DNA from: Yersinia intermedia
Lineage (GTDB): Bacteria; Pseudomonadota; Gammaproteobacteria; Enterobacterales; Enterobacteriaceae
NCBI RefSeq assembly: GCF_900635455.1
Contig: NZ_LR134116.1
Coordinates: 1,240,001 to 1,304,000, forward strand
Direction: 5' to 3'
Length of the DNA stretch: 64,000 nucleotides
The notes under the pieces were generated by a model. It was given only the letters and a program-made list of their open reading frames with translations, made no database searches and was not told where the DNA came from. A program made the position numbers and the translations under genes. Positions 1 through 10,551 of this stretch are shown here, in pieces (position 1 is the first letter of the stretch; each line of letters begins with the position of its first letter).

Positions 1-584
1 CGCCAGCAGTCGCATTCGGTGCAGCGATTGTCGGGGGTGACAATGGTCGCGTCAGTGCAGTAATGATGGAACAGGGCCAGTTGATCTGGCAACAGCGTAT
101 TTCCCAAGTGACGGGTACCACTGAAATTGACCGCCTGAACGACGTTGATACCACGCCTGTGGTCGTCGATGGTGTGGTTTATGCATTGGCATACAATGGT
201 AATTTGACTGCATTAGATCTGCGTTCCGGCCAGATCCTGTGGAAGCGTGAAATGGGGTCAGTGAATGACATTATTGTCGACGCGGGCCGCATTTATCTGG
301 TCGATCAAAATGACCGTATTGTTGCGCTGAAAACAGATGGCGGTATAACCCTTTGGAGTCAAAGCGATTTATTACATCGTAACTTGACTGCCCCAGTGAT
401 GTATAATGGGTATCTGGTTGTAGGTGATGCCGAAGGTTATTTGCATTGGGTGAATACCGATGATGGTCGTTTTGTGGCCCAACAGAGCGTAGACAGCTCC
501 GGCTTCCTGAGTGCGCCAGTGGTTGCCAGCGATAAGTTGCTGGTTCAGGCGAGAGGCGGCACGGTATACGCGTTTACCCGTTAA
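1..584 (+). CDS. bamB: Outer-membrane protein assembly factor BamB, C-terminal part (5' end outside the window)
   Basis: The reading frame is open from base 3 with no start inside the window, so only the C-terminal ~193 residues are present. They consist of beta-propeller blades of the PQQ/WD40-like type (repeated short strands ending in patterns such as ALDLRSGQILWKRE and VALKTDGGITLWSQ). BamB is a periplasmic lipoprotein that binds BamA and helps feed outer-membrane proteins into the BAM complex. The next gene is der, as in E. coli, which supports the call. The family match is strong; the lipoprotein signal cannot be checked here. Confidence 0.95.
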   Translation, partial: PAVAFGAAIVGGDNGRVSAVMMEQGQLIWQQRISQVTGTTEIDRLNDVDTTPVVVDGVVYALAYNGNLTALDLRSGQILWKREMGSVNDIIVDAGRIYLVDQNDRIVALKTDGGITLWSQSDLLHRNLTAPVMYNGYLVVGDAEGYLHWVNTDDGRFVAQQSVDSSGFLSAPVVASDKLLVQARGGTVYAFTR

Positions 585-624
585 TCCTGATTTAGTGCCT
601 GTTTAACAGGCCAATAATAGGTCA

Positions 625-746
625 ATACCCAACGTTATTGGTGTTGCAGCAAGGCAGCAAACAAATGAACCCTGATGAACTGAGACCATCAGTTATTCGG
701 GTTAGTGAGTGCCGCTAATACCGCAGCAATGTTCAAGAACGAAGGG
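625..746. repeat. Diverged ERIC-like palindromic repeat
   Basis: The bamB-der gap holds a ~120 bp element with the same layout as the better ERIC copies in this window: a TACCCAA-type left end, a GTTGCAGCAAGGCAGCAA arm, a central CTGA..TCAGTTATTCGGGTTAGTGAG palindrome region and a right end finishing in GAAGGG. It is more diverged than the canonical copy at about 60914. ERICs are short non-coding miniature elements spread in enterobacterial intergenic DNA and often transcribed as hairpins. Confidence 0.6.
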
Positions 747-751
747 TTTTA

Positions 752-784
752 AGCGGCTCCTGAGATTCAGGGGCCGTTTGTCTT
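752..784 (+). terminator. Probable rho-independent terminator between bamB and der
   Basis: A stem of GGCTCCTGA pairing with TCAGGGGCC around a 3-base loop is followed by a T-rich stretch (TTTGTCTT). It would end transcripts coming from bamB. The T-run is interrupted, so efficiency is uncertain. Confidence 0.55.
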
Positions 785-856
785 CTAAAAACTGCGCTGT
801 TGCGGGTTTGGTACAGCGCTGTAATGATTTGAAAATTAAGTAATGAGGCTTCAACA

Positions 857-2344
857 ATGATACCTGTCATCGCGCTGGTCGGGCGCCCGAATGTGGGTAA
901 ATCCACTCTATTTAACCGCTTAACGCACACTCGTGATGCGTTAGTTGCGGACTTTCCCGGGCTAACGCGTGACCGTAAATATGGTCGTGCCGAGGTCGAG
1001 GGTCATGAGTTTATTGTTATCGATACCGGAGGTATTGATGGCACAGAAGATGGCGTAGAAACCAAGATGGCAGGTCAATCGTTATTGGCGATTGAAGAGG
1101 CCGATATTGTCCTGTTTATGGTTGATGCCAGAGCGGGGTTAATGCCTGCGGATCAGGGTATTGCCCAGCATCTGCGCAGCCGTGAAAAAGCGACTTTCCT
1201 GGTTGCCAACAAAACTGATGGTATTGATCCAGATACTGCTACAGCAGATTTCTATTCATTGGGCTTAGGCGAAGTTCATGCCATCGCGGCGTCCCATGGC
1301 CGTGGTGTGACTCAGTTGATTGAAGATGTTATGGCACCCTATATGGATGCTGTAGAGCCTGAAGTTGAATTGACCGATGAAGAAGCGAATGCTGCTTATT
1401 GGGCTGCACAGGAAGCTGAGGACGACGCTGTTCCTGAAGATGACGCAGAAGATGATTTTGACCCACGGACTCTGCCAATCAAACTGGCTATTGTCGGGCG
1501 TCCTAACGTAGGTAAGTCCACACTAACAAACCGCATTCTCGGTGAAGATCGTGTGGTGGTTTATGATATGCCGGGCACCACGCGTGACAGCATTTATATT
1601 CCTATGACTCGCGATGAGCGTGAATATATCCTGATTGATACTGCGGGTGTGCGTAAACGCGGCAAAATCACTGAAACGGTTGAAAAATTCTCAGTAATTA
1701 AAACCTTGCAGGCAATCGAAGATTCCAACGTTGTCTTGCTGGTTATTGATGCTCGTGATGGTATTTCGGATCAGGACCTGTCGCTGTTGGGCTTTATTCT
1801 CAATAGTGGGCGCTCACTTGTTATTGCGGTCAACAAATGGGATGGCATGACAGAAGAAGCGCGTGCGCAGGTTAAAGATATGCTGGATCTGCGTCTTGGC
1901 TTTGTCGATTTTGCGCGGATTCACTTTATCTCAGCCTTACATGGCAGTGGCGTGGGTAATCTGTTTGAATCTATTCAAGAAGCCTATGACTGCTCAACCA
2001 AACGTGTGGGCACATCCTTACTGACCCGCATTATGCAAATGGCAGAAGAAGACCATCAGCCTCCTTTGGTACGTGGCCGTCGTGTCAAATTGAAGTATGC
2101 CCATGCTGGGGGTTATAACCCGCCGATTGTCGTTATCCACGGCAACCAGGTTACTGACCTGTCGGATTCGTATAAACGCTACCTAATGAATTACTTCCGT
2201 CGTTCACTAAAAGTAATGGGTACGCCAATTCGCATCCAGTTTAAAGAGGGTGAGAACCCATTTGCGGGTAAGCGCAATCCATTAACACCAAATCAGATGC
2301 GTAAACGTAAGCGTTTGATGTCGCACCTGAAAAAAGGTAAGTAG
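857..2344 (+). CDS. der: Ribosome-associated double GTPase Der (EngA)
   Basis: This 495-residue protein has two tandem Era-like GTPase domains followed by a C-terminal KH-like domain. The first P-loop (GRPNVGKST) is at residues 9-17 and a second identical P-loop starts near residue 214; DxxG and NKTD / NKWD base-recognition motifs follow in each domain. An acidic linker (residues ~170-205) separates the two G domains. Der is essential for maturation of the 50S ribosomal subunit and acts in the cytoplasm. Its length matches the family and its position after bamB is the usual one. The ATG is preceded by a weak Shine-Dalgarno (AATGAGG). Confidence 0.97.
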   Translation: MIPVIALVGRPNVGKSTLFNRLTHTRDALVADFPGLTRDRKYGRAEVEGHEFIVIDTGGIDGTEDGVETKMAGQSLLAIEEADIVLFMVDARAGLMPADQGIAQHLRSREKATFLVANKTDGIDPDTATADFYSLGLGEVHAIAASHGRGVTQLIEDVMAPYMDAVEPEVELTDEEANAAYWAAQEAEDDAVPEDDAEDDFDPRTLPIKLAIVGRPNVGKSTLTNRILGEDRVVVYDMPGTTRDSIYIPMTRDEREYILIDTAGVRKRGKITETVEKFSVIKTLQAIEDSNVVLLVIDARDGISDQDLSLLGFILNSGRSLVIAVNKWDGMTEEARAQVKDMLDLRLGFVDFARIHFISALHGSGVGNLFESIQEAYDCSTKRVGTSLLTRIMQMAEEDHQPPLVRGRRVKLKYAHAGGYNPPIVVIHGNQVTDLSDSYKRYLMNYFRRSLKVMGTPIRIQFKEGENPFAGKRNPLTPNQMRKRKRLMSHLKKGK

Positions 2345-2350
2345 TAACAG

Positions 2351-2377
2351 CAAAGCGCGGGCATTCCGCGCTTTTTG
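2351..2377 (+). terminator. Rho-independent terminator after der
   Basis: AAAGCGCGG and CCGCGCTTT form a GC-rich stem around GCATT, followed directly by a T-run. It begins 7 bases after the der stop codon. Confidence 0.85.
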
Positions 2378-2452
2378 CACATTTAATGACCGCCGTCAGT
2401 AAAGTGCAGCCTTGGCCGCTTAACGGTAAACAAAGGGAGTTGAAAGCCAGTC

Positions 2453-3409
2453 ATGTCTTGGGAAACCTGGAGTTTTGCATTTAGTGTTACGATGCCTAAC
2501 TTGCTGATGATGTTACTCGGTGTGCTGTTACGGCGCGTTGGCTTGATGGATGATCGCTTCTGTGATGGTGCGACCAAGCTGGTCTTCAATCTCGCCCTCC
2601 CTTGTCTGCTGTTTTTCAGTGTCGCGACCAATCATGTCAGCTTATTGGATAACCTACCCTTGGTTGTCTACGGCGCTATTGGTACGTTAGTGACCTTCTT
2701 GCTGTTGGAAGTCGCCGCCAAGTGGCTGGTAAAAGACCCAAAAGAGCGTGGTGTATTCGTGCAGGGAGGGTTCAGAGCCAATACCGCTATCGTCGGGTTG
2801 GCTTTTGCCATGACGGCATATGGTGCTGAAGGGGTGGCACTCGGCTCGATGTATCTAACGGTGACAGTGATTTTATTTAATATGCTGTCGGTGATCACCC
2901 TGACTCGCAGCCTGCAAGCTGGGCAGAGCGGCAAAATCAGTAAATTATCATTGCTACGCAGCATTGTGACCAACCCGCTGATAATTGGGCTACTGTGCGG
3001 TTTACTCTATGCACAAACTCAATTACCCCTTCCTCAGGTGATTGTGCAAACGGGGAGTTATATCTCTGCTTTGGCATTGCCATTGGCTCTGTTGTGCACC
3101 GGTGCGAGTCTTGACTGGCACGCGATGTTCCGTTCATCCAATGTGGCCGCGTTATCTTCAACAGCTAAATTATTCGTGGTGCCAATATTGATGACTGCTG
3201 GCGGCTTGTTAATGGGCTTTCGTGGGGCGACATTAGGGATTATATTCCTGTTCTCTGCCACCCCAACGGCGGCTGGCAGTTATGTTATGACCCGCGCCAT
3301 GGGGGGCAATGCCACCCTGGCGGCGAATATCATTGCTATCACCACGGTCGGTTCATTTTTTACCACCGCGCTGGGGATTTACTTCCTACGATCACTTGGG
3401 GTGATGTAG
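2453..3409 (+). CDS. AEC-family membrane transporter (auxin efflux carrier / malonate-type permease)
   Basis: The 318-residue protein is almost entirely hydrophobic, with about ten predicted membrane segments arranged as two similar halves, as in the AEC family (bacterial relatives are annotated as malate, malonate or auxin permeases). The opening MPNLLMMLLGVLLRRVGLMDD and the second-half segment with polar ATPTAAGSYVMTRAMGG are typical. The substrate cannot be told from the sequence. A purine-rich GGGAG lies 13 bases before the ATG, which is rather far. It is 18 bases upstream of yfgJ and probably cotranscribed with it. This gene is not between der and yfgJ in E. coli K-12. Confidence 0.85.
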   Translation: MSWETWSFAFSVTMPNLLMMLLGVLLRRVGLMDDRFCDGATKLVFNLALPCLLFFSVATNHVSLLDNLPLVVYGAIGTLVTFLLLEVAAKWLVKDPKERGVFVQGGFRANTAIVGLAFAMTAYGAEGVALGSMYLTVTVILFNMLSVITLTRSLQAGQSGKISKLSLLRSIVTNPLIIGLLCGLLYAQTQLPLPQVIVQTGSYISALALPLALLCTGASLDWHAMFRSSNVAALSSTAKLFVVPILMTAGGLLMGFRGATLGIIFLFSATPTAAGSYVMTRAMGGNATLAANIIAITTVGSFFTTALGIYFLRSLGVM

Positions 3410-3427
3410 TTTTTTAAGGAGAAATAG

Positions 3428-3652
3428 ATGGATGCATTATGCCCGGTTTGCCAAAAACTGATGACCGAAGTAAGTGGCCACTTTCATTGCTCTAACTGCC
3501 ATGGCAACTATCAGCCACAGGCGGAGTGCCCTGATTGCGCTAAACCGTTGCAGGTACTGAAGGCATGTGGCGCAATTGACTATTTCTGCCAGCACGGTCA
3601 CGGCCTCATTTCGAAAAGCCGCGTTCACTTTAGTTACTTGCCGACGATTTGA
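3428..3652 (+). CDS. yfgJ: YfgJ-family zinc-ribbon protein
   Basis: A 74-residue protein with CPVC, CSNC and CPDC pairs plus a final C-x-H-G-H, the pattern of a double zinc ribbon (rubredoxin-like YfgJ family). AGGAG lies 7-8 bases before the ATG, supporting the start. It sits between der and xseA as in E. coli and converges on xseA with a 25-base gap. Function is unknown; zinc binding is inferred from the cysteines only. Confidence 0.88.
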   Translation: MDALCPVCQKLMTEVSGHFHCSNCHGNYQPQAECPDCAKPLQVLKACGAIDYFCQHGHGLISKSRVHFSYLPTI

Positions 3653-3677
3653 CTGGCCGCAATTGAGCCGGGTAGCA

Positions 3678-5057
3678 TTACTCTTTTGCCGCTTTCCGTT
3701 GGCGAGCCTTTTTCGCCACATTGATTTGGGTGATTTCACTTTCTACCCAACCGTCCTGCAATCGGGTCGTCAGCTTATCGCCTGCCTGTATCTGCTTCGT
3801 GGTTTTCAGCACTACCCCTGCCGAGGTCTGCGTGACACTGTAGCCACGGGCCAGCGTTGCTAATGGGCTGACAGCCTCTAACTGCGAGCAGGCGATACCA
3901 AAACGTTGCCGATAACCATTAAGCTGGCGCTCTAATGCCTGGCGCAAGCGGTATTCCTGCTGCTGCACTTGCTGGCTGTAACGGTGAATCTGCCCTTGCG
4001 GTTGCACTTGCGCGAGGCGCTGCTGGAGCCGTTCGGTGCGCCGGCTTAACCCGCGAATTTGGTTTTGCGCGCTCTCTTCCAGGCGGCGTTGCAGCTTTAA
4101 TAACAGGGTCTGCTGACGTGCCAGCCGCAAATGTGGATGTTGTTGCTGTAAACGGTGCTCAAGGCGGGTGAATTGCTGGCCGCGCTGCGCCAGATAATAA
4201 TCCATCGCCATTTCCATCCGCTGCTGCTGCCCTTGAATTTGCCTGACCAGCTCAATCTGGTTACGGCTTACTAATTCTGCGGCAGCGGAAGGTGTTGGTG
4301 CCCGTAAGTCAGCGACAAAATCAGCGATAGTGATGTCGGTTTCATGGCCGACCGCACTGACTATCGGGATGTGGCTATTGAAAATAGCGCGGGCAACCCG
4401 TTCGTCGTTAAAACTCCACAGGTCTTCCAGCGACCCGCCGCCACGCCCGACGATTAATATATCGCACTCGGCACGTAGGTTAGCTAACTGAATGGCACGG
4501 ACTATCTGCAATGGAGCATCAACACCTTGCACTGCTGTTGGGTAAATAATTACTGGCAATGATGGGTCACGGCGTTGCAAAACCTGTAGAACATCATGCA
4601 GCGCCGCACCACTGGCAGAGGTGATGACACCAACTTGCCTGGCAGGACTTGGCAGCGGTTGTTTATGATGTTGATCAAACAGCCCTTCCGCCGCCAGTTG
4701 TTGCTTGAGTTGGTCAAACTGTTGTTGCAGCAATCCGTCACCGGCAGGCTGCATGCTTTCCGCAATTAACTGATAATCGCCACGCGGCTCGTACAGGGTA
4801 ATCGATGCCCTAACCAACACTTGTTGACCATTTTGTGGGCGAAACGTAGTACGGCGGTTAGTGTTGCGAAACATCGCACAACGCACCTGCGCTTGGGCGT
4901 CTTTTAGGGTGAAATACCAGTGACCGGATGATGGTTGGGAGAAATTGGATATCTCGGCCGTGAGCCAAATCTGGCCCATTTCCATTTCCAGCAGTTGTCG
5001 TACCGTCTGATTAAGGCGGCTAACAGTAAAAATTGTTGATGCGGAAGATTGTGACAT
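3678..5057 (-). CDS. xseA: Exodeoxyribonuclease VII large subunit XseA
   Basis: 459 residues. It has an N-terminal OB-fold nucleic-acid-binding domain ([18 protein letters not shown] at about residues 36-53), the catalytic domain with [18 protein letters not shown] and the [21 protein letters not shown] motif, then a long Gln/Arg-rich coiled coil that binds the small subunit. ExoVII degrades single-stranded DNA into oligonucleotides in repair. The open frame extends 10 codons further, but the internal ATG at 5057 (MSQSSAS) gives the E. coli-like N-terminus and was chosen. xseB is not in the window, as expected because it is unlinked. Divergent from guaB. Confidence 0.95.
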   Translation of the reverse strand: MSQSSASTIFTVSRLNQTVRQLLEMEMGQIWLTAEISNFSQPSSGHWYFTLKDAQAQVRCAMFRNTNRRTTFRPQNGQQVLVRASITLYEPRGDYQLIAESMQPAGDGLLQQQFDQLKQQLAAEGLFDQHHKQPLPSPARQVGVITSASGAALHDVLQVLQRRDPSLPVIIYPTAVQGVDAPLQIVRAIQLANLRAECDILIVGRGGGSLEDLWSFNDERVARAIFNSHIPIVSAVGHETDITIADFVADLRAPTPSAAAELVSRNQIELVRQIQGQQQRMEMAMDYYLAQRGQQFTRLEHRLQQQHPHLRLARQQTLLLKLQRRLEESAQNQIRGLSRRTERLQQRLAQVQPQGQIHRYSQQVQQQEYRLRQALERQLNGYRQRFGIACSQLEAVSPLATLARGYSVTQTSAGVVLKTTKQIQAGDKLTTRLQDGWVESEITQINVAKKARQRKAAKE

Positions 5058-5149
5058 GTGACCTGGATCAAATTTTAAAACAAGCACTTAATTGATCGAT
5101 ATTACCTACCTCAGACCGGTTGGCAAGAAAAATTATGAGAAAGTGCTGG

Positions 5150-5175
5150 AGGCAACCGATTACGCTCTGTATAAT
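5150..5175 (+). promoter_or_regulatory. guaBA promoter with PurR-type operator
   Basis: AGGCAACCGATTACGC (5150-5165) fits the PurR consensus ANGCAANCGNTTNCNT at all fixed positions but the last. A perfect -10 hexamer TATAAT follows at 5170-5175, so the operator lies in the -35/-10 spacer. This is the classic arrangement for purine repression. The -35 is poor. Transcription would start near 5182, some 44 bases before the guaB ATG. Confidence 0.7.
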
Positions 5176-5225
5176 GCCACGGCAATATTTTATCTTTTCA
5201 CATCCACCTTGGTGAGATATTGCCC

Positions 5226-6689
5226 ATGCTACGTATCAAGAAAGAAGCTCTGACATTTGACGACGTTCTCCTGGTTCCAGCCCACTCCACAGTTTTGCCT
5301 AATACGGCCGAACTTGGCACTCAACTGACCGCAACTATCCGCCTAAATATCCCTATGCTGTCCGCAGCCATGGATACCGTTACCGAAGCTCGTCTGGCCA
5401 TTGCGCTAGCACAAGAGGGCGGTTTAGGTTTCATTCACAAAAATATGTCCATTGAGCGCCAGGCTGAAGAAGTTAGCCGCGTGAAAAAACACGAAAGTGG
5501 CGTTGTTACCGAGCCGCAGACTGTTACCCCAACCACCACACTGCGCCAAGTGAAAGAATTGACTGCCCGTAACGGTTTCGCTGGTTACCCAGTTGTTACC
5601 GAAGATTATGAGCTGGTCGGCATTATCACTGGCCGTGATGTGCGCTTTGTGACTGACTTAGACCAACCCGTGACGGCGGTGATGACACCGAAAGAGCGTC
5701 TGGTTACCGTCAAGGAAGGCGAGGCTCGCGAAGTTGTCTTGCAAAAAATGCATGAAAAACGTGTCGAGAAAGCATTGGTTGTTGATGATAGCTTCCACCT
5801 GCGCGGCATGATTACCGTAAAAGACTTCCAGAAAGCAGAGCGCAAGCCTAACGCCTGTAAGGACGAGCATGGCCGTCTGCGTGTCGGGGCTGCCGTGGGT
5901 GCCGGTGCGGGTAATGAAGAGCGTATCGACGCGCTGGTCACCGCTGGTGTTGATGTTTTACTGATTGACTCATCCCATGGTCATTCTGAAGGCGTTCTGC
6001 AACGTATCCGTGAAACCCGTGCTAAATACCCTAACCTGCAAATCGTTGGCGGTAACGTTGCGACGGGCGCAGGGGCAAAAGCCTTGGCGGATGCCGGTGT
6101 GAGTGCCGTAAAAGTAGGGATTGGCCCAGGCTCAATCTGTACCACCCGTATTGTTACGGGTGTTGGTGTGCCACAGATTACGGCGATTGCTGACGCGGTC
6201 GAAGCACTGGAAGGGACCGGTATCCCGGTGATTGCCGATGGCGGTATCCGTTTCTCCGGCGATATTGCGAAAGCCATTGCGGCGGGTGCTTCCTGTGTCA
6301 TGGTCGGTTCTATGCTGGCAGGGACTGAAGAGTCTCCGGGCGAAATTGAACTCTACCAAGGCCGTTCATTCAAATCTTACCGTGGTATGGGGTCACTGGG
6401 CGCGATGTCCAAAGGCTCTTCTGACCGTTACTTCCAAACTGATAATGCTGCCGATAAACTGGTACCAGAAGGGATTGAAGGGCGTGTTGCATACAAAGGT
6501 TTGTTGAAAGAGATTGTGCATCAGCAAATGGGGGGCTTGCGCTCCTGCATGGGTCTGACCGGTTGTGCCACTATCAATGAATTGCGCACCAAAGCTGAGT
6601 TTGTGCGTATCAGTGGTGCAGGGATTCAAGAAAGCCATGTGCATGATGTGACTATCACTAAAGAATCCCCTAACTATCGCATGGGCTAA
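5226..6689 (+). CDS. guaB: Inosine-5'-monophosphate dehydrogenase GuaB
   Basis: 487 residues from the ATG at 5226. GuaB oxidises IMP to XMP with NAD+, the committed step to GMP. The TIM barrel is interrupted by a tandem CBS pair (about residues 93-205, including [16 protein letters not shown] and [15 protein letters not shown]); the catalytic loop [11 protein letters not shown] carries the active cysteine, and the mobile flap [19 protein letters not shown] is intact. A TTG two codons upstream could also be read as a start, but the ATG has GGTGAG at a good distance and matches the family N-terminus [16 protein letters not shown]. First gene of the guaBA unit. Confidence 0.97.
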   Translation: MLRIKKEALTFDDVLLVPAHSTVLPNTAELGTQLTATIRLNIPMLSAAMDTVTEARLAIALAQEGGLGFIHKNMSIERQAEEVSRVKKHESGVVTEPQTVTPTTTLRQVKELTARNGFAGYPVVTEDYELVGIITGRDVRFVTDLDQPVTAVMTPKERLVTVKEGEAREVVLQKMHEKRVEKALVVDDSFHLRGMITVKDFQKAERKPNACKDEHGRLRVGAAVGAGAGNEERIDALVTAGVDVLLIDSSHGHSEGVLQRIRETRAKYPNLQIVGGNVATGAGAKALADAGVSAVKVGIGPGSICTTRIVTGVGVPQITAIADAVEALEGTGIPVIADGGIRFSGDIAKAIAAGASCVMVGSMLAGTEESPGEIELYQGRSFKSYRGMGSLGAMSKGSSDRYFQTDNAADKLVPEGIEGRVAYKGLLKEIVHQQMGGLRSCMGLTGCATINELRTKAEFVRISGAGIQESHVHDVTITKESPNYRMG

Positions 6690-6874
6690 TTCCAGGGGCT
6701 TAAACCGGCGAATTTGGTCATCGTTCGCTGCTCGCATTGCTCATTGACTTGGTGTCAACTGCGCATGCCGTGCTGCGGGCGTTAACCAACTGTTTGGCTT
6801 CGCCGACTGGAATGATTCATAAATAATTATGGTAGCTATTTAATTTTATTATTTTTCTGTGGAATACGCCGCAC
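6690..6874. other. guaB-guaA spacer without a recognisable gene
   Basis: The 185-base gap is longer than the usual guaB-guaA spacing. It contains a TTCGCTGCTCGCATTGCTCA and GCCGTGCTGCGGGCGTTAAC stretch that resembles half of the second repeat family seen elsewhere in the window (copies near 17690, 22170 and 41605), then an AT-rich leader before guaA. No terminator is evident, so cotranscription of guaBA remains likely. Confidence 0.4.
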
Positions 6875-8452
6875 ATGACAAAAAATATTCATAAGCATCG
6901 CATCCTTATTCTTGATTTCGGCTCGCAATACACCCAACTGGTGGCGCGACGCGTTCGTGAAATCGGTGTTTATTGTGAACTATGGGCGTGGGACGTAACC
7001 GAAGCTCAGATCCGTGAATTTAACCCAAGCGGCATCATTCTTTCTGGCGGTCCTGAAAGCACCACTGAACACGACAGCCCACGCGCACCTGATTACGTGT
7101 TTACTGCGGGTGTGCCGGTATTAGGTGTGTGCTACGGCATGCAGACTATGGCGATGCAATTAGGGGGCAAAGTTGAAGGTTCAAATCAGCGCGAGTTTGG
7201 TTATGCGCAGGTTGAAATCAAAACTGACAGCGCACTGATCCGTGATATCAAAGATGCTATCAATCCAACCAACGAAGCAATATTGGATGTATGGATGAGT
7301 CATGGTGACAAGGTCACTGCCATCCCTGCTGATTTTGTGACGGTTGCCAGCACCGATACCTGTCCGTTCGCCATTATGGCTAACGAAGAGAAACGTTTTT
7401 ATGGTGTGCAGTTCCATCCTGAGGTCACGCATACCAAGCAAGGCCAACGCTTGTTAGAACGCTTCGTGCTGGATATCTGCGGCTGCGAAGCATTGTGGAC
7501 CCCGGCCAAGATTATCGAAGATGCCATTGTTCGCCTGCGCGAGCAAATTGGTGAAGATCATGTGATTCTTGGCCTGTCCGGTGGTGTTGACTCCTCTGTG
7601 ACGGCAATGCTACTGCATCGTGCTATTGGTAACCGTCTGACGTGCGTATTTGTCGATAACGGATTATTACGGTTGAACGAAGCCGACCAAGTGCTGGAAA
7701 TGTTCGGTGATAAATTCGGTCTGAATATTGTTCATGTTGCCGCCGAAGACCGTTTCCTTGCAGCGCTGGCCGGTGTCGACGAGCCTGAAGCGAAGCGTAA
7801 AATCATCGGCCGCGTGTTTGTCGAATTGTTTGATGAAGAAGCGTGTAAGCAAGATCAAGTTAAGTGGTTGGCACAAGGCACCATCTATCCTGATGTGATT
7901 GAATCAGCAGCGTCTGCCACTGGTAAAGCACACGTCATTAAATCTCACCACAATGTGGGCGGTTTGCCGAAAGAGATGAAACTGGGGCTGGTGGAGCCAC
8001 TGAAAGAGCTGTTTAAAGATGAAGTACGCAAAATTGGCCTGGAATTAGGTCTGCCGTACGACATGCTATATCGCCACCCGTTCCCTGGCCCAGGCTTGGG
8101 TGTACGTGTGCTGGGCGAAGTAAAAAAAGAGTATTGTGATTTGCTGCGCCGCGCTGATGCCATCTTTATCGAAGAGCTGCATAAAGCCGATCTGTACAAT
8201 AAAGTGAGCCAAGCCTTTACTGTGTTCCTGCCAGTGCGTTCTGTTGGCGTGATGGGGGATGGGCGTAAATACGATTGGGTGGTTTCACTGCGCGCAGTAG
8301 AAACCATCGATTTTATGACCGCACATTGGGCGCATCTGCCATACGACTTCTTGGGCCGCGTTTCAAACCGCATTATCAATGAAGTGAATGGTATTTCCCG
8401 TGTAGTTTACGATATCAGTGGCAAGCCACCGGCTACCATTGAGTGGGAATAA
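6875..8452 (+). CDS. guaA: GMP synthase (glutamine-hydrolysing) GuaA
   Basis: 525 residues, the normal length. The N-terminal class I glutamine amidotransferase domain has the nucleophile in GVCYGMQ (Cys ~86) and the His/Glu pair in QFHPEVTH (~181-183). The ATP pyrophosphatase domain has the PP-loop LSGGVDSSV near 234, followed by the C-terminal dimerisation domain ending PPATIEWE. It aminates XMP to GMP using ATP and glutamine. It follows guaB and is closed by a strong terminator. Confidence 0.97.
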   Translation: MTKNIHKHRILILDFGSQYTQLVARRVREIGVYCELWAWDVTEAQIREFNPSGIILSGGPESTTEHDSPRAPDYVFTAGVPVLGVCYGMQTMAMQLGGKVEGSNQREFGYAQVEIKTDSALIRDIKDAINPTNEAILDVWMSHGDKVTAIPADFVTVASTDTCPFAIMANEEKRFYGVQFHPEVTHTKQGQRLLERFVLDICGCEALWTPAKIIEDAIVRLREQIGEDHVILGLSGGVDSSVTAMLLHRAIGNRLTCVFVDNGLLRLNEADQVLEMFGDKFGLNIVHVAAEDRFLAALAGVDEPEAKRKIIGRVFVELFDEEACKQDQVKWLAQGTIYPDVIESAASATGKAHVIKSHHNVGGLPKEMKLGLVEPLKELFKDEVRKIGLELGLPYDMLYRHPFPGPGLGVRVLGEVKKEYCDLLRRADAIFIEELHKADLYNKVSQAFTVFLPVRSVGVMGDGRKYDWVVSLRAVETIDFMTAHWAHLPYDFLGRVSNRIINEVNGISRVVYDISGKPPATIEWE

Positions 8453-8492
8453 GTATCTTAACTCGTCGATAAGATAGTGTTGTGACATTAAT

Positions 8493-8523
8493 TAAGCCTC
8501 CGATCTTTCGGGGGCTTTTTACT
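8493..8523 (+). terminator. Rho-independent terminator of guaBA
   Basis: AGCCTCCGA and TCGGGGGCT pair around TCTT and are followed by a run of T. It lies about 40 bases after the guaA stop codon. Confidence 0.85.
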
Positions 8524-8703
8524 TTGGTTGCGATGAAATAAGCATTTATATTTTATCTTTACGGATAAATAAAAAACGAACGGCATTTTTGTGAGTATCG
8601 CTTTTAAGTCAGGTTGCTGTATGTGAATATAAAAACCGTGATGCTTACCTTCCCATGTGATGTAAAGGATACCTTTGGTTTCTTTATAATTAACAGGTGA
8701 AAT

Positions 8704-10551
8704 ATGAATGCTAAAATTAGTATTTTGATTATCCTATGTGTTTTTATATCAATGCCAGCAATAGCAGACCATCGTAATGAAGATAATGTCTGTTTTTATT
8801 CAAAAGATAATTATTCTGAAAAAGAGGATGGTACAAAATTTTGCGTGCCTTATTATACTGAAGATGAATGGCTATTTAGTCAGTGGAATAACAATATTGC
8901 ATCAATAAAGATCCCTTCTAATTTACGGGTTGATGTGTTCAGTGATTATTCTTTTCTAGGAAAAGCGGCTTCATTTTATAAAAACACCAATGCGGCTGAG
9001 TTAGCAACGTATGGATTAACAGCAGACATCAGTTCTTATCGTGTATTACCAAAAAATTTATACTCTGAGAACCATCGGGTGATATTCAATTATCATTCAG
9101 ATATTTTTCCTGAAAAATATTTCAGCTATGATTATTATGTTAACAATGGTCATAGCATCCTTTTAACTAAGCAAAGTCAGCCTATTGATGCCAATGGACA
9201 AAGTTCTTACCTCTTTTATAGTCATGCAGGGCAGATAATGACGGCCTTTATCGGGCAAGGGTTTGATCGTAACCTCTACTGCTTGTCACCGGTGGACCGG
9301 CGTAGTAATAATCTTGATGCAAATGTGGCATTTACCTATTGCGATTTTAATAACTCTGGCCAAAATTGGTTTCCCAAAATGGTAGAAAACAAACTACGAT
9401 TAGTTAATCTGGGAACAGGTAGCGCTTTATCATTGGATCAAATTGGCTTCTATGTGAGGTTACATACTGGTCCAACTAATATTCTTTATGGCGGGAGGAA
9501 TGAACATTCTCCGCAGAGTGTGTTCATTGATGAAAATACGGTATGGTTTGATGAATCTACTATTGATACGTGGAAGGAAAACGCAGTTAGACCCTTTTTA
9601 CAATATAAAGAAACGCTTGAATCAAACGGCGTAAATGACCACCGTGAGGTAATTACCCATCGTTTGGATCAACCAGATGATACCTATATCTATTTGGGCA
9701 ATAAAGATGGCCTAAATCATATTTATTATAATGCAGAAACTCAATACTTGATGGCGTACAATAAATTAAGTGAAGGTAAGGCATTAATAGAATCCTCATG
9801 CCTTTCATTATTGAATGATGGATCTGACAAACCTTCAGCCATTAGTTTTACCTACCACCGCAGCAACTACAGTGATAATAGTTTAGAATACCGTTGTGAT
9901 AATGGTGTTGCTTATAATATGTACAACAAAAAATGGTACTTTATGGCTGACTGGGAATATCATTATCTGGTTAATGGCTATAAAAATAAAGTTTTGCATT
10001 TTTATATGAATGACAAACCACAATATATTAACTTCAACGGTGTGCTGACCGGGCCAAAATTAGGCGAATATATTGGTGCAGCAGTGAACTTTAATGAGCG
10101 AACCCCCCATGATGCAGTATTCATTAATAGTCCGGCTTTAGGCTATGTGCTTGATGTAGAAAAGAGCATTTGTGCACTGGATGGACTTACCGATGATAAA
10201 GGCATGCATTGCAGTGCTCTGAATGCCACATGGTCCGCAACAGGTGTTGGTGTATGGGATGTTAGTCTCAGCCGTGACTATATTCCCTGGCTGCTGGCGC
10301 AAATTTCTCACAAGTTACATATAAGCGAATGGACTACAGGATTAGATGCTTACTTGCAAAAAGTGGGAACACTGGAAACCTTTTTTGAGACAAATAAAGA
10401 CCATCCTGTCGATGAGGCAATATGGCAACAAACTAAAGCACTCTTGGTGGAATTCTTGCATACCTATAACTCAACCGAATATCAGCAAGTTTGGCATCAA
10501 GTGGCGTATATCCTTAATCGTATTGAGGTAATGATGGAGGCGAAAACATGA
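8704..10551 (+). CDS. Large secreted protein of unknown function with crystallin-like and ricin-B-like regions
   Basis: 615 residues, AT-rich compared with its neighbours. An export signal is clear: residues 1-21 (MNAKISILIILCVFISMPAIA) end in an AIA cleavage motif. Residues ~28-112 read like a beta/gamma-crystallin domain (VCFYSKDNYS, Cys30 and Cys47, then WNNNIASIKIP and VDVFSDYSFLGKAASF). Residues ~170-260 have a ricin-B-lectin look (LYCLSPVDRR, GQNWFPK, LRLVNLGTGSALSLDQ). A later stretch, FINSPALGYVLDVEKSICAL, may be another repeat; the C-terminus (~530-615) is helical. AGGTGAAAT precedes the ATG. Domain calls are by eye. Plausible roles are carbohydrate binding, a toxin or an inhibitor. 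No active site is recognised. The open frame continues past the stop codon (next entry), so the gene may be truncated. Confidence 0.75.
   Translation: MNAKISILIILCVFISMPAIADHRNEDNVCFYSKDNYSEKEDGTKFCVPYYTEDEWLFSQWNNNIASIKIPSNLRVDVFSDYSFLGKAASFYKNTNAAELATYGLTADISSYRVLPKNLYSENHRVIFNYHSDIFPEKYFSYDYYVNNGHSILLTKQSQPIDANGQSSYLFYSHAGQIMTAFIGQGFDRNLYCLSPVDRRSNNLDANVAFTYCDFNNSGQNWFPKMVENKLRLVNLGTGSALSLDQIGFYVRLHTGPTNILYGGRNEHSPQSVFIDENTVWFDESTIDTWKENAVRPFLQYKETLESNGVNDHREVITHRLDQPDDTYIYLGNKDGLNHIYYNAETQYLMAYNKLSEGKALIESSCLSLLNDGSDKPSAISFTYHRSNYSDNSLEYRCDNGVAYNMYNKKWYFMADWEYHYLVNGYKNKVLHFYMNDKPQYINFNGVLTGPKLGEYIGAAVNFNERTPHDAVFINSPALGYVLDVEKSICALDGLTDDKGMHCSALNATWSATGVGVWDVSLSRDYIPWLLAQISHKLHISEWTTGLDAYLQKVGTLETFFETNKDHPVDEAIWQQTKALLVEFLHTYNSTEYQQVWHQVAYILNRIEVMMEAKT

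Noticed and set aside
7945..8379. 144-codon minus-strand ORF within guaA
   Set aside because: Shadow of the strongly conserved GuaA C-terminal domain; codon pattern is that of an antisense frame.
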